Assembly (NCBI GenBank): GCA_029224185.1
Contig: CM055191.1
Coordinates: 25,985,805 to 26,049,804 of the forward strand
Reading direction: 5' to 3'
Length of the DNA stretch: 64,000 nt
From: Karalla daura
Taxonomy: Eukaryota > Chordata > Actinopteri > Chaetodontiformes > Leiognathidae
Shown: one piece after another, positions 38,983 to 51,200 of the stretch
Numbering within the stretch: the stretch's first letter is position 1
Layout: each line of letters starts with the position of its first letter
The notes under the pieces: model-generated
What the model saw: only the letters and a program-made list of their open reading frames with translations
The model's database searches: none
What the model was told of the DNA's origin: nothing
Program-made: the position numbers and the translations under genes

Positions 38983-41900
38983 GTGTCAGGGCGTTCTGGA
39001 GACTGTCCCCTACGGCGTGACAGTGAGCTCATATTCCAGATAGGTGAAAGCGCAGTCTCCATAGAGCCAAATGTTTATCACTTGGCCAATTCGGCTCGTT
39101 CCCATAAGAATGAATGGGAAAAACAGAACTCCACAAACAAACATTCGCAACGTTGCCATACTTTGACTTTGAAACTTCATTTTCATTTCAAAAATTGAAG
39201 AATCTTGTGGTGTGTTTGTGTAGCGAGTTGCACGCTGATAGGTTGTATGGTTTTTCAGCAGCACCTCTTCTCGACGACCATGTGCTCAAGTACCTGCTCC
39301 ATTGTCTCCTCTGCTGACATGGTAATACAAAGTGATGAGGCGTCCAGCTTCAATGCACCCCAGCAGATGGCACAGGCCCTGGGAGACTCCCAGAGTTTGA
39401 AAGGGCCCCCTCAGCATTGGGCATGTCCAATCTCTTCTTAGCACCGGGCCGACATGCGGGATCGCTTAAAAATCAGCTCTCGTTTCGCTCTTTTCACGCT
39501 GCTCCCTGCCACACCCGAAGCAGCAGACAAATTCTTTTTTCCAGTTTTGTAGGAAGATTGGTGCTCTCTCATGCGAGGCAGGCCATAAACCCGTGCGCCT
39601 TGTGAAATTTAAACGACGAGCCTCATCGTAGGCCCAGTGCAGCCTTTTCTCTCCATAAGCCCCCATTCATTGTCCCACCACTGCCATCAATGTTAAACAT
39701 TACACTACTCCTCGCGACTGTGGCCACAGTTCTCATAGTACACACACCAAATCGTGTCAGGGCGTTCTGGAAACTCTCCCCTACGGCTTGACAGTTAGCT
39801 CATATTCCAGATAGGTGAAAGCGCAGTCTCCATAGAGCCAAATGTTTATCACTTGGAAAATAGGTTCTTTCCCATAAGAATGAATGGGGAAAAGAGAACT
39901 CCACAAACAAACATTCGCAACGTTGCCATACTTTGACTTTGAAACTTCATTTTCATTTCAAAAATTGAAGAATCTTGTGGTGTGTTTGTAGAGCGAGTTG
40001 CACGCTGATAGGTTGTATGGTTTTTCAGCAGCACCTCTTCTCGACGACCATGTGCTCAAGTTCCTGCTCCATTGTCTCCTCTGCTGACATGGTCATACAA
40101 AGTGATGAGGCGTCCACCTTCAATGCACCCCAGCAGATGGCACAGGCCCTGGGAGACTCCCAGAGTTTGAAAGGGCCCCCCCAGCATTGGGCATGTCCAA
40201 TCTCTTCTTAGCACCGGGCCGACATGCGGGATCGCTTAAAAATCAGCTCTCGTTTCGCTCTTTTCACGCTGCTCCCAGCCACACCCGAAGCAGCAGACAA
40301 ATTCTTTTTTCCAGTTTTGTAGGAACATTGGTGCTCTCTCATGCGGGTTAGGCCATAAACCCGTGCGCCTTGTGAAATTTAAACGACGAGCCTCATTGTA
40401 GGCCCAGTGCAGCCTTTTCTCTGCATGAGCCCCCATTCATTGTCCCACCACTGCCATCAATGCTAAACGCTACACTACTCGCGACTGTGGCCACAGTTCT
40501 CATACTACACACACCAAATCGTGTCAGGGCGTTCTGGAGACTGTCCCCTACGGCGTGACAGTGAGCTCATATTCCAGATAGGTGAAAGCGCAGTCTCCAT
40601 AGAGCCAAATGTTTATCACTTGGCCAATTTGGCTTTTTCCCATAAGAATGAATGGGAAAAACAGAACTCCACAAACAAACATTCGCAACGTTGCCATACT
40701 TTGGCTTTGAAACTTCATTTTCATTTCAAAAATTGAAGAATCTTGTGGTGTGTTTGTAGAGCGAGTTGCACGCTGATAGTTTGTATGGTTTTTCAGCAGC
40801 ACCTCTTCTCGACGACCATGTGCTCAGGTACCTGCTCCAATGTCTCCTCTGCTGACATGGTAATACAAAGTGATGAGGCGTCCAGCTTCAATGCACCCCA
40901 GCAGATGGCACAGGCCCTGGGAGACTCCCAGAGTTTGAAAGGGCCCCCTCAGCATTGGGCATGTCCAATCTCTTCTTAGCACCGGGCCGACATGCGGGAT
41001 CGCTTAAAAATCAGCTCTCGTTTCGCTCTTTTCACGCTGCTCCCAGCCACACCCGAAGCAGCAGACAAATTCTTTTTTCCAGTTTTGTAGGAACATTGGT
41101 GCTCTCTCATGCGGGTTAGGCCATAAACCCGTGCGCCTTGTGAAATTTAAACGACAAGCCTCATTGTAGGCCCAGTGCAGCCTTTTCTCTCCATGAGCCC
41201 CCATTCATTGTCCCACCACTGCCATCAATGCTAAACGCTACACTACTCGCGACTGTGGCCACAGTTCTCATACTACACACACCAAATCGTGTCAGGGCGT
41301 TCTGGAGACTGTCCCCTACGGCGTGACAGTGAGCTCATATTCCAGATAGGTGAAAGCGCAGTCTCCATAGAGCCAAATGTTTATCACTTGGCCAATTCGG
41401 CTCGTTCCCATAAGAATGAATGGGAAAAACAGAACTCCACAAACAAACATTCGCAACGTTGCCATACTTTGGCTTTGAAACTTCATTTTCATTTCAAAAA
41501 TTGAAGAATCTTGTGGTGTGTTTGTAGAGCAAGTTGCACGCTGATAGGTTGTATGGTTTGTCAGCAGCACCTCTTCTCGACGACCATGTGCCCAGGTACC
41601 TGCTCCAATGACTCCTCTGCTGACATGGTCATACAAAGTGATGAGGCGTCCAGCTTCAATGCACCCCAGCATATGGCACAGGCCCTGGGAGACTCCCAGA
41701 GTTTGAAAGGGCCCCCTCAGCGTTGGGCATGTCCAATCTCTTCTTAGCACCGGGCCGACATGCGGGATCGCTTAAAAATCAGCTCTCGTTGTGCTCTTTT
41801 CACGCTGCTCCCAGCCACACCCGAAGCAGCAGACAAATTCTTGTTTCCAGTTTTGTAGGAAGATTGGTGCTCTCTCATGCGGGGCAGGCCATAAACCCGT

Positions 41901-44900
41901 GCGCCTTGTGAAATTTAAACGACGAGCCTCATCGTAGGCCCAGTGCAGCCTTTTCTCTCCATAAGCCCCCATTCATTGTCCCACCACTGCCATCAATGTT
42001 AAACGTTACACTACTCCTCGCGACTGTGGCCACAGTTCTCATAGTACACACACCAAATCGTGTCAGGGCGTTCTGGAGACTGTCCCCTACGGCGTGACAG
42101 TGAGCTCATATTCCAGATAGGTGAAAGCGCAGTCTCCATAGAGCCAAATGTTTATCACTTGGCCAATTCGGCTCGTTCCCATAAGAATGAATGGGAAAAA
42201 CAGAACTCCACAAACAAACATTCGCAACGTTGCCATACTTTGACTTTGAAACTTCATTTTCATTTCAAAAATTGAAGAATCTTGTGGCTTGTTTGTGTAG
42301 CGAGTTGCACGCTGATAGGTTGTATGGTTTGTCAGCAGCACCTCTTCTCGACGACCATGTGCCCAGGTGCCTGCTCCAATGACTCCTCTGCTGACATGGT
42401 CATACAAAGTGATGAGGCGTCCAGCTTCAATGCACCCCAGCATATGGCACAGGCCCTGGGAGACTCCCAGAGTTTGAAAGGGCCCCCTCAGCATTGGGCA
42501 TGTCCAATCTCTTCTTAGCACCGGGCCGACATGCGGGATCGCTTAAAAATCAGCTCTCGTTTTGCTCTTTTCACGCTGCTCCCAGCCACACCCGAAGCAG
42601 CAGACAAATTCTTTTTTCCAGTTTTGTAGGAAGATTGGTGCTCTCTCATGCGGGGCAGGCCATAAACCCGTGCGCCTTGTGAAATTTAAACGACGAGCCT
42701 CATCGTAGGCCCAGTGCAGCCTTTTCTCTCCATAAGCCCCCATTCATTGTCCCACCACTGCCATCAATGTTAAACGTTACAAAACTCCTCGCGACTGTGG
42801 CCACAGTTCTCTTAGTACACACACCAAATCGTGTCAGGGCGTTCTGGAGACTGTCCCCTACGGCGTGACAGTGAGCTCATATTCCAGATAGGTGAAAGCG
42901 CAGTCTCCATAGAGCCAAATGTTTATCACTTGGCCAATTCGGCTCGTTCCCATAAGAATGAATGGGAAAAACAGAACTCCACAAACAAACATTCGCAACG
43001 TTGCCATACTTTGACTTTGAAACTTCATTTTCATTTCAAAAATTGAAGAATCTTGTGGTGTGTTTGTGTAGCGAGTTGCACGCTGATAGGTTGTATGGTT
43101 TTTCAGCAGCACCTCTTCTCGACGACCATGTGCTCAAGTACCTGCTCCATTGTCTCCTCTGCTGACATGGTAATACAAAGTGATGAGGCGTCCAGCTTCA
43201 ATGCACCCCAGCAGATGGCACAGGCCCTGGGAGACTCCCAGAGTTTGAAAGGGCCCCCTCAGCATTGGGCATGTCCAATCTCTTCTTAGCACCGGGCCGA
43301 CATGCGGGATCGCTTAAAAATCAGCTCTCGTTTCGCTCTTTTCACGCTGCTCCCTGCCACACCCGAAGCAGCAGACAAATTCTTTTTTCCAGTTTTGTAA
43401 GAAGATTGGTGCTCTCTCATGCGAGGCAGGCCATAAACCCGTGCGCCTTGTGAAATTTAAACGACGAGCCTCATCGTAGGCCCAGTGCAGCCTTTTCTCT
43501 CCATAAGCCCCCATTCATTGTCCCACCACTGCCATCAATGTTAAACATTACACTACTCCTCGCGACTGTGGCCACAGTTCTCATAGTACACACACCAAAT
43601 CGTGTCAGGGCGTTCTGGAAACTCTCCCCTACGGCTTGACAGTTAGCTCATATTCCAGATAGGTGAAAGCGCAGTCTCCATAGAGCCAAATGTTTATCAC
43701 TTGGAAAATAGGTTCTTTCCCATAAGAATGAACGGGGAAAAGAGAACTCCACAAACAAACATTCGCAACGTTGCCATACTTTGACTTTGAAACTTCATTT
43801 TCATTTCAAAAATTGAAGAATCTTGTGGTGTGTTTGTAGAGCGAGTTGCACGCTGATAGGTTGTATGGTTTTTCAGCAGCACCTCTTCTCGACGACCATG
43901 TGCTCAAGTTCCTGCTCCATTGTCTCCTCTGCTGACATGGTCATACAAAGTGATGAGGCGTCCACCTTCAATGCACCCCAGCAGATGGCACAGGCCCTGG
44001 GAGACTCCCAGAGTTTGAAAGGGCCCCCCCAGCATTGGGCATGTCCAATCTCTTCTTAGCACCGGGCCGACATGCGGGATCGCTTAAAAATCAGCTCTCG
44101 TTTCGCTCTTTTCACGCTGCTCCCAGCCACACCCGAAGCAGCAGACAAATTCTTTTTTCCAGTTTTGTAGGAACATTGGTGCTCTCTCATGCGGGTTAGG
44201 CCATAAACCCGTGCGCCTTGTGAAATTTAAACGACGAGCCTCATTGTAGGCCCAGTGCAGCCTTTTCTCTGCATGAGCCCCCATTCATTGTCCCACCACT
44301 GCCATCAATGCTAAACGCTACACTACTCGCGACTGTGGCCACAGTTCTCATACTACACACACCAAATCGTGTCAGGGCGTTCTGGAGACTGTCCCCTACG
44401 GCGTGACAGTGAGCTCATATTCCAGATAGGTGAAAGCGCAGTCTCCATAGAGCCAAATGTTTATCACTTGGCCAATTTGGCTTTTTCCCATAAGAATGAA
44501 TGGGAAAAACAGAACTCCACAAACAAACATTCGCAACGTTGCCATACTTTGGCTTTGAAACTTCATTTTCATTTCAAAAATTGAAGAATCTTGTGGTGTG
44601 TTTGTAGAGCGAGTTGCACGCTGATAGTTTGTATGGTTTTTCAGCAGCACCTCTTCTCGACGACCATGTGCTCAGGTACCTGCTCCAATGTCTCCTCTGC
44701 TGACATGGTAATACAAAGTGATGAGGCGTCCAGCTTCAATGCACCCCAGCAGATGGCACAGGCCCTGGGAGACTCCCAGAGTTTGAAAGGGCCCCCTCAG
44801 CATTGGGCATGTCCAATCTCTTCTTAGCACCGGGCCGACATGCGGGATCGCTTAAAAATCAGCTCTCGTTTCGCTCTTTTCACGCTGCTCCCAGCCACAC

Positions 44901-47230
44901 CCGAAGCAGCAGACAAATTCTTTTTTCCAGTTTTGTAGGAACATTGGTGCTCTCTCATGCGGGTTAGGCCATAAACCCGTGCGCCTTGTGAAATTTAAAC
45001 GACTGTAGGCCCAGTGCAGCCTTTTCTCTCCATGAGCCCCCATTCATTGTCCCACCACTGCCATCAATGCTAAACGCTACACTACTCGCGACTGTGGCCA
45101 CAGTTCTCATACTACACACACCAAATCGTGTCAGGGCGTTCTGGAGACTGTCCCCTACGGCGTGACAGTGAGCTCATATTCCAGATAGGTGAAAGCGCAG
45201 TCTCCATAGAGCCAAATGTTTATCACTTGGCCAATTCGGCTCGTTCCCATAAGAATGAATGGGAAAAACAGAACTCCACAAACAAACATTCGCAACGTTG
45301 CCATACTTTGGCTTTGAAACTTCATTTTCATTTCAAAAATTGAAGAATCTTGTGGTGTGTTTGTAGAGCGAGTTGCACGCTGATAGGTTGTATGGTTTGT
45401 CAGCAGCACCTCTTCTCGACGACCATGTGCCCAGGTACCTGCTCCAATGACTCCTCTGCTGACATGGTCATACAAAGTGATGAGGCGTCCAGCTTCAATG
45501 CACCCCAGCATATGGCACAGGCCCTGGGAGACTCCCAGAGTTTGAAAGGGCCCCCTCAGCATTGGGCATGTCCAATCTCTTCTTAGCACCGGGCCGACAT
45601 GCGGGATCGCTTAAAAATCAGCTCTCGTTTTGCTCTTTTCACGCTGCTCCCAGCCACACCCGAAGCAGCAGACAAATTCTTTTTTCCAGTTTTGTAGGAA
45701 GATTGGTGCTCTCTCATGCGGGGCAGGCCATAAACCCGTGCGCCTTGTGAAATTTAAACGACGAGCCTCATCGTAGGCCCAGTGCAGCCTTTTCTCTCCA
45801 TAAGCCCCCATTCATTGTCCCACCACTGCCATCAATGTTAAACGTTACACTACTCCTCGCGACTGTGGCCACAGTTCTCATAGTACACACACCAAATCGT
45901 GTCAGGGCGTTCTGGAGACTGTCCCCTACGGCGTGACAGTGAGCTCATATTCCAGATAGGTGAAAGCGCAGTCTCCATAGAGCCAAATGTTTATCACTTG
46001 GCCAATTCGGCTCGTTCCCATAAGAATGAATGGGAAAAACAGAACTCCACAAACAAACATTCGCAACGTTGCCATACTTTGACTTTGAAACTTCATTTTC
46101 ATTTCAAAAATTGAAGAATCTTGTGGCTTGTTTGTGTAGCGAGTTGCACGCTGATAGGTTGTATGGTTTGTCAGCAGCACCTCTTCTCGACGACCATGTG
46201 CCCAGGTGCCTGCTCCAATGACTCCTCTGCTGACATGGTCATACAAAGTGATGAGGCGTCCAGCTTCAATGCACCCCAGCATATGGCACAGGCCCTGGGA
46301 GACTCCCAGAGTTTGAAAGGGCCCCCTCAGCATTGGGCATGTCCAATCTCTTCTTAGCACCGGGCCGACATGCGGGATCGCTTAAAAATCAGCTCTCGTT
46401 TTGCTCTTTTCACGCTGCTCCCAGCCACACCCGAAGCAGCAGACAAATTCTTTTTTCCAGTTTTGTAGGAAGATTGGTGCTCTCTCATGCGGGGCAGGCC
46501 ATAAACCCGTGCGCCTTGTGAAATTTAAACGACGAGCCTCATCGTAGGCCCAGTGCAGCCTTTTCTCTCCATAAGCCCCCATTCATTGTCCCACCACTGC
46601 CATCAATGTTAAACGTTACAAAACTCCTCGCGACTGTGGCCACAGTTCTCTTAGTACACACACCAAATCGTGTCAGGGCGTTCTGGAGACTGTCCCCTAC
46701 GGCGTGACAGTGAGCTCATATTCCAGATAGGTGAAAGCGCAGTCTCCATAGAGCCAAATGTTTATCACTTGGCCAATTCGGCTCGTTCCCATAAGAATGA
46801 ATGGGAAAAACAGAACTCCACAAACAAACATTCGCAACGTTGCCATACTTTGACTTTGAAACTTCATTTTCATTTCAAAAATTGAAGAATCTTGTGGTGT
46901 GTTTGTGTAGCGAGTTGCACGCTGATAGGTTGTATGGTTTTTCAGCAGCACCTCTTCTCGACGACCATGTGCTCAAGTACCTGCTCCATTGTCTCCTCTG
47001 CTGACATGGTAATACAAAGTGATGAGGCGTCCAGCTTCAATGCACCCCAGCAGATGGCACAGGCCCTGGGAGACTCCCAGAGTTTGAAAGGGCCCCCTCA
47101 GCATTGGGCATGTCCAATCTCTTCTTAGCACCGGGCCGACATGCGGGATCGCTTAAAAATCAGCTCTCGTTTCGCTCTTTTCACGCTGCTCCCTGCCACA
47201 ACCGAAGCAGCAGACAAATTCTTTTTTCCA
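38970..47230 (+). repeat. Five-unit higher-order repeat, 3848-bp period, two copies plus
   Basis: Units 51-55 and 56-60 have the same order: H1/M2, H3/M3 (767 bp), H2/M4, H1/M1 with TTGGCTTTG, H1/M1. Identity continues into unit 61. Rare shared markers at 3848 bp spacing are GCGAGGCAGG (about 39575 and 43423), AAACATTAC (about 39698 and 43546), TTGGAAAATAGG (about 39855 and 43703), GGGCCCCCCCAG (about 40175 and 44023) and TCTGCATGAG (about 40421 and 44269). The spacing falls to 3839 after the 9-bp deletion at 45003. Copy 1 has a private cluster of changes at 41531-41843; copy 2 has AACGGGG (about 43733) and GTAAGAAG (about 43399). Confidence 0.88.
45003..45004 (+). other. 9-bp deletion junction in unit 58
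   Basis: AAACGAC is followed directly by TGTAGGC; every other unit has nine more bases (GAGCCTCAT) between them. The unit is therefore 759 bp, the shortest in the window. No flanking microhomology is visible. The partner unit 53 (40521) is intact, so the loss happened after the 3848-bp duplication. Confidence 0.95.
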
Positions 47231-47437
47231 GTTTTGTAGGAACATTGGTGCTCTCTCATGCGGGTTAGGCCATAAACCCGTGCGCCTTGTGAAATTTAAA
47301 CGACGAGCCTCATTGTAGGCCCAGTGCAGCCTTTTCTCTGCATGAGCCCCCATTCATTGTCCCACCACTGCCATCAATGCTAAACGCTACACTACTCGCG
47401 ACTGTGGCCACAGTTCTCATACTACACACACCAAATC

Positions 47438-48208
47438 GTGTCAGGGCGTTCTGGAGACTGTCCCCTACGGCGTGACAGTGAGCTCATATTTCAGATAGGT
47501 GAAAGCGCAGTCTCCATAGAGCCAAATGTTTATCACTTGGCCAATTTGGCTTTTTCCCATAAGAATGAATGGGAAAAACAGAACTCCACAAACAAACATT
47601 CGCAACGTTGCCATACTTTGGCTTTGAAACTTCATTTTCATTTCAAAAATTGAAGAATCTTGTGGTGTGTTTGTAGAGCGAGTTGCACGCTGATAGTTTG
47701 TATGGTTTTTCAGCAGCACCTCTTCTCGACGACCATGTGCTCAGGTACCTGCTCCAATGTCTCCTCTGCTGACATGGTAATACAAAGTGATGAGGCGTCC
47801 AGCTTCAATGCACCCCAGCAGATGGCACAGGCCCTGGGAGACTCCCAGAGTTTGAAAGGGCCCCCTCAGCATTGGGCATGTCCAATCTCTTCTTAGCACC
47901 GGGCCGACATGCGGGATCGCTTAAAAATCAGCTCTCGTTTCGCTCTTTTCACGCTGCTCCCAGCCACACCCGAAGCAGCAGACAAATTCTTTTTTCCAGT
48001 TTTGTAGGAAGATTGGTGCTCTCTCATGCGGGGCAGGCCATAAACCCGTGCGCCTTGTGAAATTTAAACGACGAGCCTCATCGTAGGCCCAGTGCAGCCT
48101 TTTCTCTCCATAAGCCCCCATTCATTGTCCCACCACTGCCATCAATGTTAAACGTTACAAAACTCCTCGCGACTGTGGCCACAGTTCTCTTAGTACACAC
48201 ACCAAATC
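47438..48208 (+). repeat. Unit 62 (H2/M4) out of the five-unit order
   Basis: Unit 61 is H1/M2 and would be followed by H3/M3 in the pattern of units 51-60, but an H2/M4 unit comes next, so one H3/M3 unit is missing at about 47.2 kb. The preceding tail is mixed: CCCTGCCACAACCG followed by GAACATTGG, GCGGGTTAGG and TCTGCATGAG. That is the expected product of exchange between the tails of an M2 unit and an M3 unit. Confidence 0.8.
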
Positions 48209-51200
48209 GTGTCAGGGCGTTCTGGAGACTGTCCCCTACGGCGTGACAGTGAGCTCATATTCCAGATAGGTGAAAGCGCAGTCTCCATAGAGCCAAATGT
48301 TTATCACTTGGCCAATTCGGCTCGTTCCCATAAGAATGAATGGGAAAAACAGAACTCCACAAACAAACATTCGCAACGTTGCCATACTTTGACTTTGAAA
48401 CTTCATTTTCATTTCAAAAATTGAAGAATCTTGTGGTGTGTTTGTGTAGCGAGTTGCACGCTGATAGGTTGTATGGTTTTTCAGCAGCACCTCTTCTCGA
48501 CGACCATGTGCTCAAGTACCTGCTCCATTGTCTCCTCTGCTGACATGGTAATACAAAGTGATGAGGCGTCCAGCTTCAATGCACCCCAGCAGATGGCACA
48601 GGCCCTGGGAGACTCCCAGAGTTTGAAAGGGCCCCCTCAGCATTGGGCATGTCCAATCTCTTCTTAGCACCGGGCCGACATGCGGGATCGCTTAAAAATC
48701 AGCTCTCGTTTCGCTCTTTTCACGCTGCTCCCTGCCACACCCGAAGCAGCAGACAAATTCTTTTTTCCAGTTTTGTAGGAAGATTGGTGCTCTCTCATGC
48801 GGGGCAGGCCATAAACCCGTGCGCCTTGTGAAATTTAAACGACGAGCCTCATCGTAGGCCCAGTGCAGCCTTTTCTCTCCATAAGCCCCTATTCATTGTC
48901 CCACCACTGCCATCAATGTTAAACATTACACTACTCCTCGCGACTGTGGCCACAGTTCTCATAGTACACACACCAAATCGTGTCAGGGCGTTCTGGAAAC
49001 TCTCCCCTACGGCTTGACAGTTAGCTCATATTCCAGATAGGTGAAAGCGCAGTCTCCATAGAGCCAAATGTTTATCACTTGGCCAAATAGGTTCTTTCCC
49101 ATAAGAATGAATGGGGAAAAGAGAACTCCACAAACAAACATTCGCAACGTTGCCATACTTTGACTTTGAAACTTCATTTTCATTTCAAAAATTGAAGAAT
49201 CTTGTGGTGTGTTTGTAGAGCGAGTTGCACGCTGATAGGTTGTATGGTTTTTCAGCAGCACCTCTTCTCGACGACCATGTGCTCAAGTTCCTGCTCCATT
49301 GTCTCCTCTGCTGACATGGTCATACAAAGTGATGAGGCGTCCACCTTCAATGCACCCCAGCAGATGGCACAGGCCCTGGGAGACTCCCAGAGTTTGAAAG
49401 GGCCCCCTCAGCATTGGGCATGTCCAATCTCTTCTTAGCACCGGGCCGACATGCGGGATCGCTTAAAAATCAGCTCTCGTTTCGCTCTTTTCACGCTGCT
49501 CCCAGCCACACCCGAAGCAGCAGACAAATTCTTTTTTCCAGTTTTGTAGGAACATTGGTGCTCTCTCATGCGGGTTAGGCCATAAACCCGTGCGCCTTGT
49601 GAAATTTAAACGACGAGCCTCATTGTAGGCCCAGTGCAGCCTTTTCTCTCCATGAGCCCCCATTCATTGTCCCACCACTGCCATCAATGCTAAACGCTAC
49701 ACTACTCGCGACTGTGGCCACAGTTCTCATACTACACACACCAAATCGTGTCAGGGCGTTCTGGAGACTGTCCCCTACGGCGTGACAGTGAGCTCATATT
49801 CCAGATAGGTGAAAGCGCAGTCTCCATAGAGCCAAATGTTTATCACTTGGCAAATTCGGCTCGTTCCCATAAGAATGAATGGGAAAAACAGAACTCCACA
49901 AACAAACATTCGCAACGTTGCCATACTTTGGCTTTGAAACTTCATTTTCATTTCAAAAATTGAAGAATCTTGTGGTGTGTTTGTAGAGCGAGTTGCACGC
50001 TGATAGGTTGTATGGTTTGTCAGCAGCACCTCTTCTCGACGACCATGTGCCCAGGTACCTGCTCCAATGACTCCTCTGCTGACATGGTCATACAAAGTGA
50101 TGAGGCGTCCAGCTTCAATGCACCCCAGCATATGGCACAGGCCCTGGGAGACTCCCAGAGTTTGAAAGGGCCCCCTCAGCATTGGGCATGTCCAATCTCT
50201 TCTTAGCACCGGGCCGACATGCGGGATCGCTTAAAAATCAGCTCTCGTTTTGCTCTTTTCACGCTGCTCCCAGCCACACCCGAAGCAGCAGACAAATTCT
50301 TTTTTCCAGTTTTGTAGGAAGATTGGTGCTCTCTCATGCGGGGCAGGCCATAAACCCGTGCGCCTTGTGAAATTTAAACGACGAGCCTCATCGTAGGCCC
50401 AGTGCAGCCTTTTCTCTCCATAAGCCCCCATTCATTGTCCCACCACTGCCATCAATGTTAAACGTTACACTACTCCTCGCGACTGTGGCCACAGTTCTCA
50501 TAGTACACACACCAAATCGTGTCAGGGCGTTCTGGAGACTGTCCCCTACGGCGTGACAGTGAGCTCATATTCCAGATAGGTGAAAGCGCAGTCTCCATAG
50601 AGCCAAATGTTTATCACTTGGCCAATTCGGCTCGTTCCCATAAGAATGAATGGGAAAAACAGAACTCCACAAACAAACATTCGCAACGTTGCCATACTTT
50701 GACTTTGAAACTTCATTTTCATTTCAAAAATTGAAGAATCTTGTGGTGTGTTTGTGTAGCGAGTTGCACGCTGATAGGTTGTATGGTTTTTCAGCAGCAC
50801 CTCTTCTCGACGACCATGTGCTCAAGTACCTGCTCCATTGTCTCCTCTGCTGACATGGTAATACAAAGTGATGAGGCGTCCAGCTTCAATGCACCCCAGC
50901 AGATGGCACAGGCCCTGGGAGACTCCCAGAGTTTGAAAGGGCCCCCTCAGCATTGGGCATGTCCAATCTCTTCTTAGCACCGGGCCGACATGCGGGATCG
51001 CTTAAAAATCAGCTCTCGTTTCGCTCTTTTCACGCTGCTCCCTGCCACACCCGAAGCAGCAGACAAATTCTTTTTTCCAGTTTTGTAGGAAGATTGGTGC
51101 TCTCTCATGCGGGGCAGGCCATAAACCCGTGCGCCTTGTGAAATTTAAACGACGAGCCTCATCGTAGGCCCAGTGCAGCCTTTTCTCTCCATAAGCCCCC

